DNA of 64,000 nt, from the NCBI GenBank assembly GCA_001661515.1, contig LUVW01000005.1:124001-188000 (forward strand), in the 5' to 3' direction. The translations under genes were made by a program, and so were the position numbers. This DNA comes from Capniomyces stellatus. Lineage: Eukaryota; Kickxellomycota; Harpellomycetes; Harpellales; Legeriomycetaceae. The notes below the pieces were generated by a model. The model was not told the DNA's origin, made no database searches, and saw only the letters and a program-made list of their open reading frames with translations. This document shows, piece by piece, positions 43,941-56,600 of the stretch; positions within the stretch are counted from its first letter, which is position 1; every line of letters begins with the position of its first letter.

Positions 43941-45130
43941 ATTAATTATTATTTTGTATTTATAAAGGGTTAGGGATATTATTATTTCTTTTTAGTAGAA
44001 AAGGGATAAAAAAACGCAATTTCTGTTCCCTGAAGCCGTATTTGTATCTTTTTTTTTCACCTCCCTTTTTGAAAGTTGGAATCGTAATTCACGTTTAAAT
44101 CATTACTATGTTGACTAAACGAATATCTTGCGTTTTGATAGTTGGTAAAGTGAAAAATCGCCGTTATCCGACTTTATTACCCTCTATACTTGACAATTAC
44201 GCATATCTAAACATTTTACGAGTTCTTCTTTGTGAGTGTTTTATTTTTGGCTAGGCTTTTTGATTGAGTTGTGGGAATAGAAAGGAATGGCAACTACTGA
44301 CGCTTGTATGGTTGAATACATCTTTGAATTTACCAGATAATTTAAGCGCTGATTGTTTGTTGGTGTTGGAATTTTATTAAACCAGAGTATTTACCTGGCT
44401 CTCTATTCAATAACAGACAATCAAACGAGAATGAAACACGAACACACCATCAACAAGAAGATATTGTAAACCCTTATTATGTCTATTACTTTGATAGCCT
44501 AATACTTTGAATAGAGTCTATTACATTCCTTCTGCCCAAGATTAATTCTATTTCATTTTTGCCACTTTGACCTCATATTTAATATTCTATCTTTATTTTA
44601 TCTTCATTTTACTTTCATTTATCTTCATTTTGAGTTTGTTTTATCTTCATTTTACCTTCGTTTATCTTCACTATATCTCTATTTTATTACACTTTGATCT
44701 CATTTTATTTTATTCCATTTTGACTCCATTTTACCCTAATATTATCCTAATATTATCCCATTCATATTCATCTATTTAGGGTTACCAAGTACAAAACGTT
44801 TTGGCACATTGCTATTGTGAACTAACCATACTAGTATATCAATATGCAAAAAAGGGTGCCCAGACACTTACTATATGATATTGGTAAGCCCAATCAGACA
44901 TATTTCAAGCCGGTACATACAGCTATGCAACGGGTCCAAGTTTTGACAGCCAGATTAGCCGTTTTAACTTAATTTTATTATATAAAAGAACATGTATATC
45001 ATAGTTGAGATAATAAAAGATGTAGTTATAATGATAGTATTGTGCAAACTGTAAGCTCAAGAAACCAAAACAAATAGTATAAGCTTCCTCAAACCGAACC
45101 TAGGAGCAGGCGCGGGTCACTGAACAAACG
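43941..45130. other. Intergenic with TTTTATCTTCAT repeats
   Basis: No gene is seen. 44567-44770 is an irregular array of TTTTATCTTCATTTTA-like units. A TATAAATA string lies at 43958-43966, only about 20 bp from the ATG of the preceding gene, so I do not assign it as a promoter. Confidence 0.55.
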
Positions 45131-46128
45131 TTAGTACAATATTTGGTAGCCACAGAATACCTCCCCTCTACCTCCATTTATACAAATAGTTCCTGGAGCG
45201 CATCTATAACGATACAGGCGGTTGTTTCTGCACTTAAAGTACGTGTTTTTGTTTTTGCTTGAACACGAAAACCCACCACCTCTGCAGTATCCACCTTCCT
45301 TTGGATAGCCTAAATTTAGATAAATTGATTTCTTTTTATTGTTATTGTTATTGTTGTTGTTATTTTTTTCACCAATTTTTATCAATAGAAATCATCGACT
45401 TTACCATAACCATTGCTGTAGCCATTATCTCTATATATGTTGTTTTGGGTGATACCATAAGTCTGGCCCTTGTTGCTGTAGTAGTCACCTTCTCGTTTAT
45501 AATCATTATTGCCGCCGCCTTGATAGTCTTGTTTGTGATCATCATACCCTTTATTATCACCTTGATAGTCTTGTTTGTGGTCGTCATACCCTTTATTATC
45601 ACCTTGATAGTCTTGTTTGTGGTCGTCATACCCTTTATAGTCACCTTTATAGTCTTGTTTGTGGTCGTCATACCCTTTATTATCACCTTTATAGTCTTGT
45701 TTGTGATCATCATACCCTTTATAGTCACCTTGGTAGTCTTGTTTGTGATCATCATACCCTTTATAGTCACCATACTCTTTATAGTCATTGTACTTTTGAT
45801 TATTATCATAGTAATCATTGCGGTTCATCTCTTTACTTCCACTTTCGTTTGCATGACGATATTCACTACTGTTATAGTCGTTTATAGAAACGTCATTAAG
45901 TCCTATATCGCCCTGTTCCAACGGCATCGGGCCCATGTTTGTATCTTCCCCAGCATTTCCCAAGACTTCAGCAAGCTTATCTATTATTGTTTCAACGGCA
46001 GCATCGTCGATACTGCTGGTTTGGCTCTCTGTTTCGCCTGAAGAGTGTACCACTACCAAAAAAATAGTCATACAAACCACCAGTGCCTTTACCAACTCAC
46101 CCCTGTTTATCAAATAAAATATATTCAT
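45131..46128 (-). CDS. Secreted Asp/Lys/Tyr repeat protein with C-terminal CBM19-type module
   Basis: Two exons (46128-45405 and 45309-45131) joined in phase 1 give 300 aa. The signal sequence is at about residues 14-30 (ALVVCMTIFLVVVHSSG). A polar region follows, then six tandem units of GYDDHKQDY(Q/K)GD(Y/N)K, about 14 aa each, and a Gly/Asn/Tyr-rich tail. Exon 2 begins exactly at the module: GYPKEGGYCRGGGFSCSSK…YRCAPGTICINGGRGEVFCGYQ, again six Cys in family-19 order. The repeats are acidic and basic in alternation and very hydrophilic, probably an extended spacer that holds the module away from the cell. If the intron is retained, translation ends after …VDDFY. The middle member of the three-gene cluster. 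Confidence 0.83.
45521..45772 (-). repeat. 42-bp coding minisatellite
   Basis: Six copies of a 42-bp unit coding for the DHKQDY block of the secreted protein at 45131-46128. Copies differ mainly in Q/K and Y/N codons, so the array can change length without breaking the frame. Confidence 0.9.
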
Positions 46129-47438
46129 TTTGGTATACTAAAACCTATCTTTCTTTTTTTAAAAAAAAAGAGCTAATACTTGTTAATTGTGAAGCCAAGG
46201 TCTAATGCTAGAAGCTACATCTGATATACTATATATGGATATCACTAGAAGAGCTAGCTCTAGTTGGCCCTTTTTTTGGTTCTGCCAAAGTATTCGCATT
46301 GGCTTGCTATCAAGTGCTTTTAGTTACAAATTATTTACTTTTTACTATTACTGCATACAAGCTTGTATACGAGTGTGCAGTTTATCTAAACTTGTATACA
46401 TATAAAACCACGTCTTTTTGGTGTCTGCTATACAAAGCCGATGCTGAGATTGGGAAACTCCATCTATTTGGTCTACGAATATACTACCCGATTCCCAAGA
46501 AAAGCTGGTTTAATCAGTACTAGCTGACATTTAAAACCAACAAAGCATTGATTGTACGGCTTTGTGAAAATCTAGCTCTTGGTTTCTATCAGCTAATATT
46601 CAAAGAATGTTCTCATAACACTTGATAAACAACTTTATTTAAAGCATCCTTGCGTTTTAATTGCTTGAAGCAGTTGGTTTGGGAAGTTTCCAAGGTTATA
46701 AAATATCACACGCAACAGGCTCCTAATATCTTTTAGAGCGAGTGAAAATAAGTGTCATCTTAGCATTAGCGTGGCGTAGAGCGTGAATTTTATGTTCTGC
46801 ATCTTGTGAAAGTGTCACTAAGCCTTGTTAAACCAAGCTAGCAAAAGTGGCCAATTAATCAACCAAAACATGTTGATGGTAATAAGTCTAAACAAAGCCA
46901 AGAATGTGTTTAGGAAAAAACACACAACCCAAGCCCTTCCTTCTCATCAGGTCTATCAGACCTAGCATAGCCCTTTTCTCTGAAAGTAAAACAATTGGCT
47001 CCAATATAGACTGATTATCCTATGGCTCGGATGAGCACGGTCGAGGCATGTGTAAATGGATTCTTCTACACTTGGAAATATCATAAACTGTTGCGGTTTA
47101 GCTGGTTAATCAAAGGTATAAAAGATCATGATCTTTCAATAATAAAAAATTCCGTATTTGCACTCAAAGATATGTTTATAACCCAAGTATTTTTGCAAGT
47201 ACAAATAAATCCAATAAAAACAGTGCATCCACAAAAAAAACAGCAGTAATAACATTGGTACTAGCTGCTATTCGTGCTTAACAAAACCGTGATGGTACTT
47301 GTAGATTTGAAAGTTTATTATTAATATAAAAAACTGAGTGTAATCTGAGTTATAATGCATAAATAAAATTTAAGTTTAAATACTATAAAATATATGAAGG
47401 GTAGCAAATTTATACTGATGCTGGTAATAATGAACAAG
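46129..47438. other. Intergenic, no firm gene
   Basis: Short frames at 46299-46523 and 47022-47249 on the plus strand have no recognised motif. They may be decayed coding sequence but I cannot support a gene. Confidence 0.45.
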
Positions 47439-48048
47439 TTAGTATGTCGGGTAGCCGCAGTAAATGCTTCCATATCCGTTAGGAACACAGACTGTCCCAG
47501 GTCCACATGGCCTTACAATAAATCTATTGTGGTCGCATTGCAAGTAGGTGCTTTTGTTGATCCCAGTGCATGCATAGGTGTCACCACTGCAGTATCCATA
47601 TCCTCCATGTCCACCTATAATCAGCAGTTAGTTGGTATTGATATCAAGTTTAGCGATTTTTTAGCTGAAAATTATTGAATATTTACTAAACAACAAAATG
47701 GTAAGTGTATGAATGTAAAGGGTTATTACCGTGACGCTTTCCACCCCAGTAGCCTCCTGTGTAGCTTCTATCTTCGTACTTTGGCTGCCTGTATTTACCA
47801 TCATCATAGTTGCTAGGTGGATGGTATTGGCCGTCATCATAATTGCTTGGTGGGTGGTATTGACCATCATCATAGTTAGTTGGTGGACGGTATTGGCCAT
47901 CATCATATTTGGTTGGTGGACGGTATTGGCCGTCATCATACAATTGAGGCATTTGGGAGTTGCTTAGTGTTAAGCAAGTCGCAATGGCCAAGATAGCTTT
48001 ATTTAGAGAAAATCCGATTTTTGATACTGAGTTGTTTGTTGCTGCCAT
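47439..48048 (-). CDS. Secreted Tyr/Pro repeat protein with C-terminal CBM19-type module
   Basis: Two exons (48048-47730 and 47614-47439) joined in phase 1 give 164 aa. The signal peptide is around residues 12-32 (FSLNKAILAIATCLTLSNSQ). The spacer is five units of YDDGQY(R/H)PP(T/S)(K/N), 11 aa each; the pattern of Tyr, Asp and Pro recalls cross-linkable wall proteins. Exon 2 gives GHGGYGYCSGDTYACTGINK…VRPCGPGTVCVPNGYGSIYCGYPTY, a six-Cys CBM19-type module ending the protein. The intron lies right before the module, as in the two neighbours. A TATA-like GGCATAAATA lies 93-102 bp before the ATG. It probably binds chitin; the ligand is inferred from the family. Confidence 0.84.
47785..47945 (-). 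repeat. 33-bp coding minisatellite
   Basis: Five imperfect 33-bp units that encode the YDDGQYxPPxx spacer of the CBM19-type protein at 47439-48048. Confidence 0.85.
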
Positions 48049-48140
48049 TTTAAAATATATCTAATAGTAATATTATAATTGTAGTTGATTTAGCGAACTG
48101 ATGATAAATTGTTTTAACCGACAAGAGCCAAACCCTTCGG

Positions 48141-48150
48141 TATTTATGCC
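48141..48150 (-). promoter_or_regulatory. TATA-like element
   Basis: The minus-strand reading GGCATAAATA lies 93-102 bp before the ATG at 48048. Confidence 0.35.
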
Positions 48151-50686
48151 TTAGTCTTAGCAATAAGTTTTATTACAAGTTTCAAATGTTTTACTGGAAA
48201 TGGTAGAGTTGGAGCTTGTGTTTACAAGTATAGATATTACGGAACACTACTATTTACTAAGCGAGTATCGTAAAACTTACAAAAAGTGTAATTCAGTAAA
48301 GTAAGCCAAATTTTCACACTATATTTTTTGGTTTTGGTTTCTATTAGTCATCCCATTAGTAGTGTGGCAAAGCGTCAGCACCACTTTACTCGGTTATCTT
48401 GTTGTTGATAAATATATAACATGTTGTGACTGAGAGTGTAGAAAAGTTCACCTAGTCTGTTTACTAGTTGAGAGAAATAGATATACAATGGAATTTAGGA
48501 TATACTTGATATATTTTCCTGCAGCTGGCAAACAAAAACAAATCTTTTCGGTGGCTAAAAAACCACCAAATTTCCCAACGTGACATAATTTATATTAGCA
48601 AAATTGGAAACTTTGCAAGTCGAGTAATGCCGACTTATTTTGAATACTTTGTAGTATTTAAATATCATCAAGTCATGGGTTTCTGAATTGTAATTAAACT
48701 TTCTCTTGGAAGATGTATAACCAAAAAAAAAAACACACACACATACACACATATAGTAATAGAGGTAGTAATGATGCCATTGAATAAACGGAATTGCTTG
48801 TTAGCCGATCGTAGAGAAAGTCGGACTAAATTTGAGGTAATAGAATTTAAAGATTTGTAAACTGCTCATAGCGACAATTGGGATTGTCATTGGTGGTACG
48901 GATGGTGTTGGACAATGCAACCGCGAGACCGCTGAGATATGTCTTTGCAATTTAATCTAGAAAAGCCTTGCAATGGGAAAATAGAATGAATAGGCTAACG
49001 TTGGAAAAAGAATGCTAGAGAATTTGGTTGGTGATTGGAGAGTCTGAATTCTAGTGCATGAGAATAATTGAATACATTAATATTATGTCTGTTAGGAGCT
49101 GTTGGTGAATATACAAGCATACAAATATATAGTCAAATAACACAATACAAGCCCAATATTATATAGTGTTTTGTAAGAATGCAAGTGAATTGGAACATGT
49201 TGCGATGGGAAAGTTTAATAAAGCCACATATATATATGTATTTATTGATTATAGCAGAAAATATAATACAGAAAATAAGCAAGAACGCCCAAGTGGATAC
49301 ATAGCTACGAGCCTCAACGACTAAGAGTCGCTATGTTTGGATTTCTACAAGGCAGAATTAGAAATGAAAGCTGTAAATGAAAGCTGGTAATGAAAGTAGG
49401 GAGTGGAAGCAAAAGCCGAATACCCAGATAATCAAAAGATTAATAGTTTGAAAAAAGTTTGTAATGTTCGTTAGTGTTTCTAAATATCCTGGTTGGTATT
49501 TTAAAGTTCTACAAAGCGAAGTAGATGGCCATGGATTAGACATATGGACAGAGCTGCTACTTCTCGGCATAAACAGTGCTTGGTCAAAGCAGCTCTTTCC
49601 ATGCGTAGTTAAATACAATCTATATACTCTGCAAGCAAAAGCTTGGGCTGCTAAAAAAAAAAGGCAGTTTATATTAGGTTGGTGTCAATTGCGATTATAT
49701 TGGGTAGGCAAGTATGATTGGAGTGATAATAAATCGTATATTGGAATGTTCGATTTGGTATTTGTAAATAATGGGGTAGGAATAAATGGGGTCATGTTCA
49801 GAAATGAGAGGCCATGATAATATCCAAATTCTATTAGCTGAGGCTCGATTGACAATTTAATAAAGCTGGTAAGCAAGCTGAAACTAAAAGGCAGCATGCA
49901 TTGTAATAGAAAAAAACAAGTGGTATAATCGAGTATTTCAACTGCTTATAGATACAGTGTTGGGACTTAATAGCAAAGTAATGAAGGAGTATTGAAAAGT
50001 GTGGGACTTGGTTGTGTAAGGTGGTGGAATGAGTGAGAGTTGGTGTTGCTTAATTAGTTAATCGCGTTTAAAATGAATGTTCAAACAACATCGACACAAT
50101 AAAGAAAAAAAACAGAGTATCAGATTGGAGTTAAATTGGAATAAATCAATGGAAAATGATATGTTACAATAAGGAAATGAGACGAGAAAAAAAAATATAG
50201 TGAAAAATGAATTGTTAGAGTCTAGAAAAACAGTCCGACACAAATACTACAAGTAAATGGCAGAAATAGTTGATAACACTGTTGGCTTGGTTTATATTTT
50301 TTTTTTGAAGGTTTGACTCTTGAAAAGAAAGAGAAACAGCGGAACATTGGCGCAGCAGTGACAATAAATCAACAGTCCAAAAAGTGATAACAACTGAAAA
50401 GAATTAGTAAACAAGTAAACTGATTGTTTATTTATTTTTTTTGAAAGCCAAGTTAAGAATTAAAAGAGAGGCAGGATTGTAAACCAGAAAAACACACAAT
50501 TTAAAGGGATCGAGGCATTTAATAGCGTTACTTGGCGACAAACCTGTGAGCTCAGAGACGTTCCGTTCTCTAGAAAACAAGAAGACAAAATATATATTTA
50601 TTTTTATCAGAGGGTCAAGTGTAAACATCACAAAAAGAGCAAAACCGAGGCAGCATCAGTGAGCGCAGATATTATAGAAAGAAAAA
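48151..50686. other. Intergenic, one uncertain 117-codon frame
   Basis: The 5' flank of MON2. A plus-strand frame with ATG at 49464 and stop at 49817 (MFVSVSKYPGWYFKVL…) is Trp- and Lys-rich but has no recognised domain. It could be a decayed gene. A (CA)n-like tract lies at 48733-48752. Purine-rich plus strand precedes MON2. Confidence 0.4.
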
Positions 50687-53600
50687 ATGAGTGGGTTATG
50701 TACTTATTTGCAAAAGGAGATGCAGGGGCTATCAAATGAAGCCAAGAAGAAGTACCCAAAGATTAAAGAAGTAAGTTGATGCAAAGGCAGAGCCAAATTT
50801 GATGAAAGTAGAACATGAATTAAATATAAAAAAAGGAGAAGGGATGTAGAGGGGAAATAAAAGAACAATTTGAACAATGTGTAAATAGGCATCAGAGAGA
50901 GTGATAGTGTTGCTGAGGGCACAGAAGAGTAGTGTTACGGCAGAAGTGGCAAAAGGTAGTGTAAAGCAACGATAGATGTGATGTTGTGTATTTGAACATA
51001 TTTAGCGTGTTGTAAACAAAAGAAAAAGGAAAAGAAAAAAAAGAAAGACAAGTGACAAAACTAACAGAAACAATGGAAAACTGAAACATGTAAACACTTG
51101 ATAGAGCTTGAAAAGAGTGACGAGATCTTGAAGCCATTCTTTTTGTCCTGCGAGACCAAAAACCAAAAGATTGTATCGATAGCGATAGGATGTTTGCAGA
51201 GCTTGATAATGTTTCAGGCTATTCCAAAGGTAAGGCGAAATAAGAGAAGAATATAGAGAAGTAAATAGAGGGGAGGTGGGAGTGAGGTAGATGTTGATGG
51301 ACATACCTGCTTGGAGATAGAATGGGGGTAAATAAATTCTTGAATTTGATAAAATGGTGAAATAGGGGATGATAAATCACATTTTGAAAGCGATGGGAGA
51401 AATGTTGGATATTGGGACGGAGGTTCAAGTGAAGATATTGCAGACGGTGCTTCCTTTGGTCACGAATTACAGCGAGGTCAGCGGGGAGTCAATGGCAGAA
51501 GTGATACGGATGTGTTTTAGTTTGAGCAACATAAAGAACCCTATAGTAGCGAATACAGCGTCGGCGACATTAAGGCAGCTAATAATATTTGTGTTTGATA
51601 GAATTGATCAAAGAAAGCAGATGATAGAGTCAGGTAAATATAGTGCAAATGAGTTGCAAGGTAGCTGATAGAGTAATAAAATGCAAACGAATGGATATAC
51701 TAAACGGGGCTATTAACAGAACAAGCGAAAAAAAAACAACTGTAAATTAGATGGAGATAAAGATAAGGAGGATGTAGTTATGAAGGAGCTGATAGCGGAT
51801 GGAGAGTTAGTGTTTATTGATATGTGTTTAATATCAAGCTTGGAAAAGTCAAAGTTTTTGAAGGTAGAAAACCCGGACCAGGGATTTGTGCTGGAAATGG
51901 TGGAGTCGATAATAAATAACCACTGGAATACGCTGGTGGATAATGAGGAGTTGGAGGTGATAGTAAGAGAACGACTGGCACCGATGTTGATAAAGACATT
52001 TACAGAGCAATCGTCGTTCAGAATAGCAGTGCGACAAACGCGGGTGATTTTGAAGTTTATAGAAAAGCTGCATGTGAAGTTTGGAATGGAGAGCGAGATA
52101 TTTTTGTCGATGCTGAAGAGGTTGATTGATTATGGAGGGGAAGGGGATTTAAGGGAGGAGAACGAGGGGTCAAGCGAAAGTGCAGATGTAGGAAATGGAA
52201 ATGGAAATGGCAGTAATAAAGAAAATAGTAATGGTGATAGTAAAAGTAATAGTACTAATAATAGTAAAGGAATGAGGATTAGCGAGAGCAAGAGATCGAA
52301 AAGCGAAGAGAGAGATATAGAGGGATTGGTGGGGTTGACGAGTATGCCGGGATATTATAGAGTGTTGGCTGCAGAGGGGCTGCACTGGATTATGGGGAAT
52401 ATGGAGTTGTTGGTGAGTCTATATGAGCAGTTTGATAATGCAGAGAAGCCAAGCAAGGTAGTGTATAAGCTGATAAAGAGTGTGGGGAAATTGGTGGCAG
52501 AAAAGCCAGAAATGTGGGCATCTCCAGTGGGGGGAGGGTCGGGGTCGGGATCAGGATCGGGGCATAGCAAAACAGGGACACCAGATGGGGAAAGAATGAG
52601 TTTGGGGGGGATGGGAAGCACGGCGTTGCCATTGTCAAGAGGGTTTGGGGGGAGCTACTTGCAAGGGGGGCAGGCAAGGTACAAGAGTCAGAGTCAGAGC
52701 CAGAGTCAAAGCAGAGGAGGGCTGCTAGAAATGCTTGAGAAGGTGGAGGCGCCAAAAGTGATGGAATTTGAAGTGTTTTACATATCGATGCATACAATTG
52801 TGGAGTTTTCAAGAATATCCGCACAGTTGATTCTACCAATAACCACACGGTCGGTATTGGTGAAGTCGGGAGGGGGCGAGGAGGGCGGGGGGTTGGGGTC
52901 GAAGCGGACTTTGGTTTTGCTGGACGGCAAACAGACTCTGGAGTACAACAGCAACGAGAAGACAAGGAGCCAGTCGCTGAAGCTGAGGAGGATTCTGAAC
53001 GACACGTGGCCAGACCTGCTTGCGGGACTGTCGTTTTTGATAGGGGTTTGGCTGGACGAAGCAGAGTTGGCACTGGTGGTTGGGGCAATGGAGAACATGG
53101 CGAAGGTTCTTGGAGCAGTTGGGCAGCTGAAGGGAAGTAGAGCGTTTTTAAGTGTGTTGTGCAGAAACAGTTTACCAAATGTAGACATTTCAATGCACGA
53201 AAGACAAAGAAACAGTAAAAGCCAGGAAAGGGAAAAGACAATGACGAAAACAACGACAAAGTTGGAGGCAATCAAGGACTCGAGTCAGGAGCAAAAGACT
53301 GGCAATGTAGCGTTGGTGACCGAAATAGAAAGACCCGTAGACTTTACCCTGTCCAGCAGACACGTACAGTCGCTATGTGCAGTGGCCAACAGCGCAGGGT
53401 TCCTGGGTCCAGTGCTGGGGGCTGCGTGGTACTTGGTGGTGGTGACTCTGCAGCAGGCCGAGGAGTTGCTGTACCAGAACGTGGTTCAGCTGCGAGCCAT
53501 TCTGAGCGACCAATCAACACCCACGCTGGGTCACGGCAGCCAAGCCAATGAAAAGGCAGGATGCGGCTTGGAGGACAGGTCGGGGTACAGCAGCAACGAG

Positions 53601-56600
53601 GCCAAAAGAATTTTTGTTGACCACAAGCTAGTGATATCCGAGTATGAGTTCCTGTTTGAGCTGGTGTCTGAGCTTGAAGGTGACGCGTTTGGGTGGTTTG
53701 TTCGGGCGCTGTGTTTGCTGAATGCAGACCTGAGTGGTGCGCCAATGAGGAGCATTGATAAGGAGGCTGTTGAGATGATGAGGGGAAATCTGGTGCTGAA
53801 TCGGAGGATGAGCGCAGTGCTAAACAGACCAGCATTTTCAATCAAATATTTGGCTATGGTGGCCAAAAGACATATGGGAAAGCTGCTAGTAGCAAGAGCA
53901 CCAACCAATGACAACAATGAAAATGAAAATAATGAAAATGAAAATAAAGATAAAGATAAACAAACTGGACTATGGGAAATATTTGTTTATCAGCTACTAG
54001 ACACAGCCACTTACCTATACACACCCCAGCTGTTCCGCAAGCAGGCCTGTGAGACTTTGAGTGAGGCTGTGCTGATAGCCATGTCGAATGTGATGAAGCT
54101 TGCAAACGAGCAGGTGATGAAGGAGCATCAGAACCAGGCAGACGATGAATACAGTGGTGAAAGTTTTGGCAGCAGCGGGACAAGAACAGGGGCCAGAAAG
54201 GTCAAGTCAAGTGATGGTGATGTACAAATGCAGGTGTTGATGCCGCTGTGCGAAATGATGACTGGGACCAGACAGGGCAAATATGACACAGCTATGTTTG
54301 GACAGTTTTTGGATGTGCAGAAACTGGCTTTGTCTACTCTAAACCAGCTTTTACAGGCCAGTGGCCATTCAATCAAAGAGGCGTGGAGCTTGGTGTTTGA
54401 TATTCTTCAGAGCGCTGTTTTGGATATTGAGGGGTTAAACGAACCTGAACAAGTCGGAATCAACAGTGCAAATTCTGTTGTTGGAACTCATTCATCTGCA
54501 AACAACAGCAACAGTAATGTTGTTAGTAGTAATAACAACAGTAATAATAATAGTAATAATAAGGGATCTAATTTGGTCAGATGGGCCTTTTCAAGTCTGC
54601 AATTAGTTGTTACAGACTTTTTAGGAAATCTGCCCAACAAATACATCCGCAGGTGTATAGTAACGTTGGGGATGTATGGAAACAACACACTTGACTTGAA
54701 TGTGGCGTTGACAGCCATTGGCTTGATGTGGAACGTTAACGACTGCCTCATGGTAAGCGATTCAGCGAACACAAAGATAAAGACAAAGGCAACAAAAGAA
54801 GTGGATAAGGATTCAGAAACATTTACTTTTGATGGCAATACTCCAGTGGAAAAGTACTGGGCGAATATGCACAAGGACGAGTTGATGGAAGTGGGTGGTA
54901 AAGCTACCAACGAGAAAATGTACTTGATTCTGCTACACACACTGGCCAAGTTGAGTGTTGATGACCGGCACGAAATCAGGTCCAGTTCAGTCCAGACTCT
55001 GTTCAGCACACTGGACCAAAACGCGCAGAGTTTGACAGAGTATGGGTGGAATGTGGTTGTTTGGAATGTGTTGTACCCAATGATAAGTGAGGTCAGTAAC
55101 AAGAGAGCCCAGCTACTGGCTGAGGATTGGATAGGTTCAGCCAGAAACAAAAAGAAGGGCGGTATTGCTGAGGGCAAAACAAGTGCAGGAAGCCCAGTAA
55201 AAAGCAGAAACAGTCCTGCAAGAACATCAGGAGGAACCAATACAAGTGCAAGTGCAAGTGCAAGTGCAAGTGCAAGTGCTAATGCGAGTGAAAAGGAAAA
55301 GGAAACAGGAAAAAGTGTGTTGGAAATAAGTAAAAGTGGACTGTATGTAGAGGATCCAAAACAGATTCGAATGAAGACTTGGGATGCAACTTTGACTACG
55401 GCTTTGAACAAAACTGGAAATCTGTGGAAGACCAAAGTGTACAGCCAATTAAGCCTAATAGCCAACTGCGAGGATGCACAGCTTAGGTTGTGGGTGTTTA
55501 TTATTGCTCTTGCAATGGGGAGTTTGGAGCCACAGCTGACAGGCGACAAGTTGTATGTTTACTTGAAAGCCAGCAACGAGTCCAGCAACGAGTCCAGCAA
55601 CGAGTCCAGCAGTGGTGCAGAGGACTTGGCGAGTAAATGCGGAGTAAACGAGGCAGATTTTGGAGTGTTTTATGGCAAATCAGTTCAGGAGAAGTTTGCC
55701 AGTAAGGAGTTGATAGACTCGATTGTCCAAACGTTGCTGGGATTGGTAGGAATCATCAACCCAAACAATCAGGTAAAAGACAAGAATGTGGTGGGGATCA
55801 AAACGGCCAACAAATACGCAGGAATGTATGGAATGAATAGCTGGAACTCGCTCAAGTTACTGATTGGACTAACCTCGCAGCACGCCAGCTTGAATTGGGC
55901 TGGGAATGATGAGGGTGGGGCAGCCCTAGTATTTACGCAGGACCACTGTAGGCTGATTGTGGACACATTCCCTTTGTTTTTAAACGAGCTTGACAGCTTT
56001 TCAATAGCCGAGTACAGATGCTACTTTGGCTGTTTGAAGACTGTTTTGACAAATGGTCACAAGTTGGCCAAGCCTGACATTGAAAGTATGTCTGCTTTAC
56101 AGCGTTCAGTGATGAGTGCAACCTGCTCAGTAATCAATGCAGCAAAGGCAGCACGACATCTGGGCCAGAAGCTGAACGGCGCTGAGGTAGCCGATCTGTA
56201 CGAAGAGACTCTAGGGTTTCTGAGCAATGTGGTGGTTTTGCCGTTTGTCAAGGCACTTTACTTGGACTCTACGTTAGATGTCAGTGGTTCTTTTGTCGGG
56301 TCTCCCAAACCAAAGGCAAGCAGCACCGATGGTTTGGGCAGCCAGAATATGGTAAAGTATCCAGTTGACCTTCCGCCGCTTGTAGCCAGTAGCATTGAGC
56401 AAACAAGAGTCTGGGCGAGTAATAAGCCAGAACCTCAGAACAAAGACAGTACTGGCAACACCAAGGCCAGAAACATAAATAGAGCAGCAGGAGCCAATAC
56501 TAGTAGCAGCAATGTTGGTGGTGAACAAAGGTTTGGTGGGAATCCAAACAAGATTGACTGTTCGTTTATTGCAATATCTCACATGTGTGTAGAGCTGATT

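Noticed and set aside
45521..45772. Regular spaced repeats as a possible CRISPR array
   Set aside because: Continuous in-frame coding minisatellite without unique spacers, in a eukaryotic gene.
45259..46041. 260-codon plus-strand hydrophobic frame opposite the 42-bp repeats
   Set aside because: A Val/Ile/Phe repeat that simply reflects the antisense of the DHKQDY units; the minus strand has signal peptide, splice sites and CBM19-type module.
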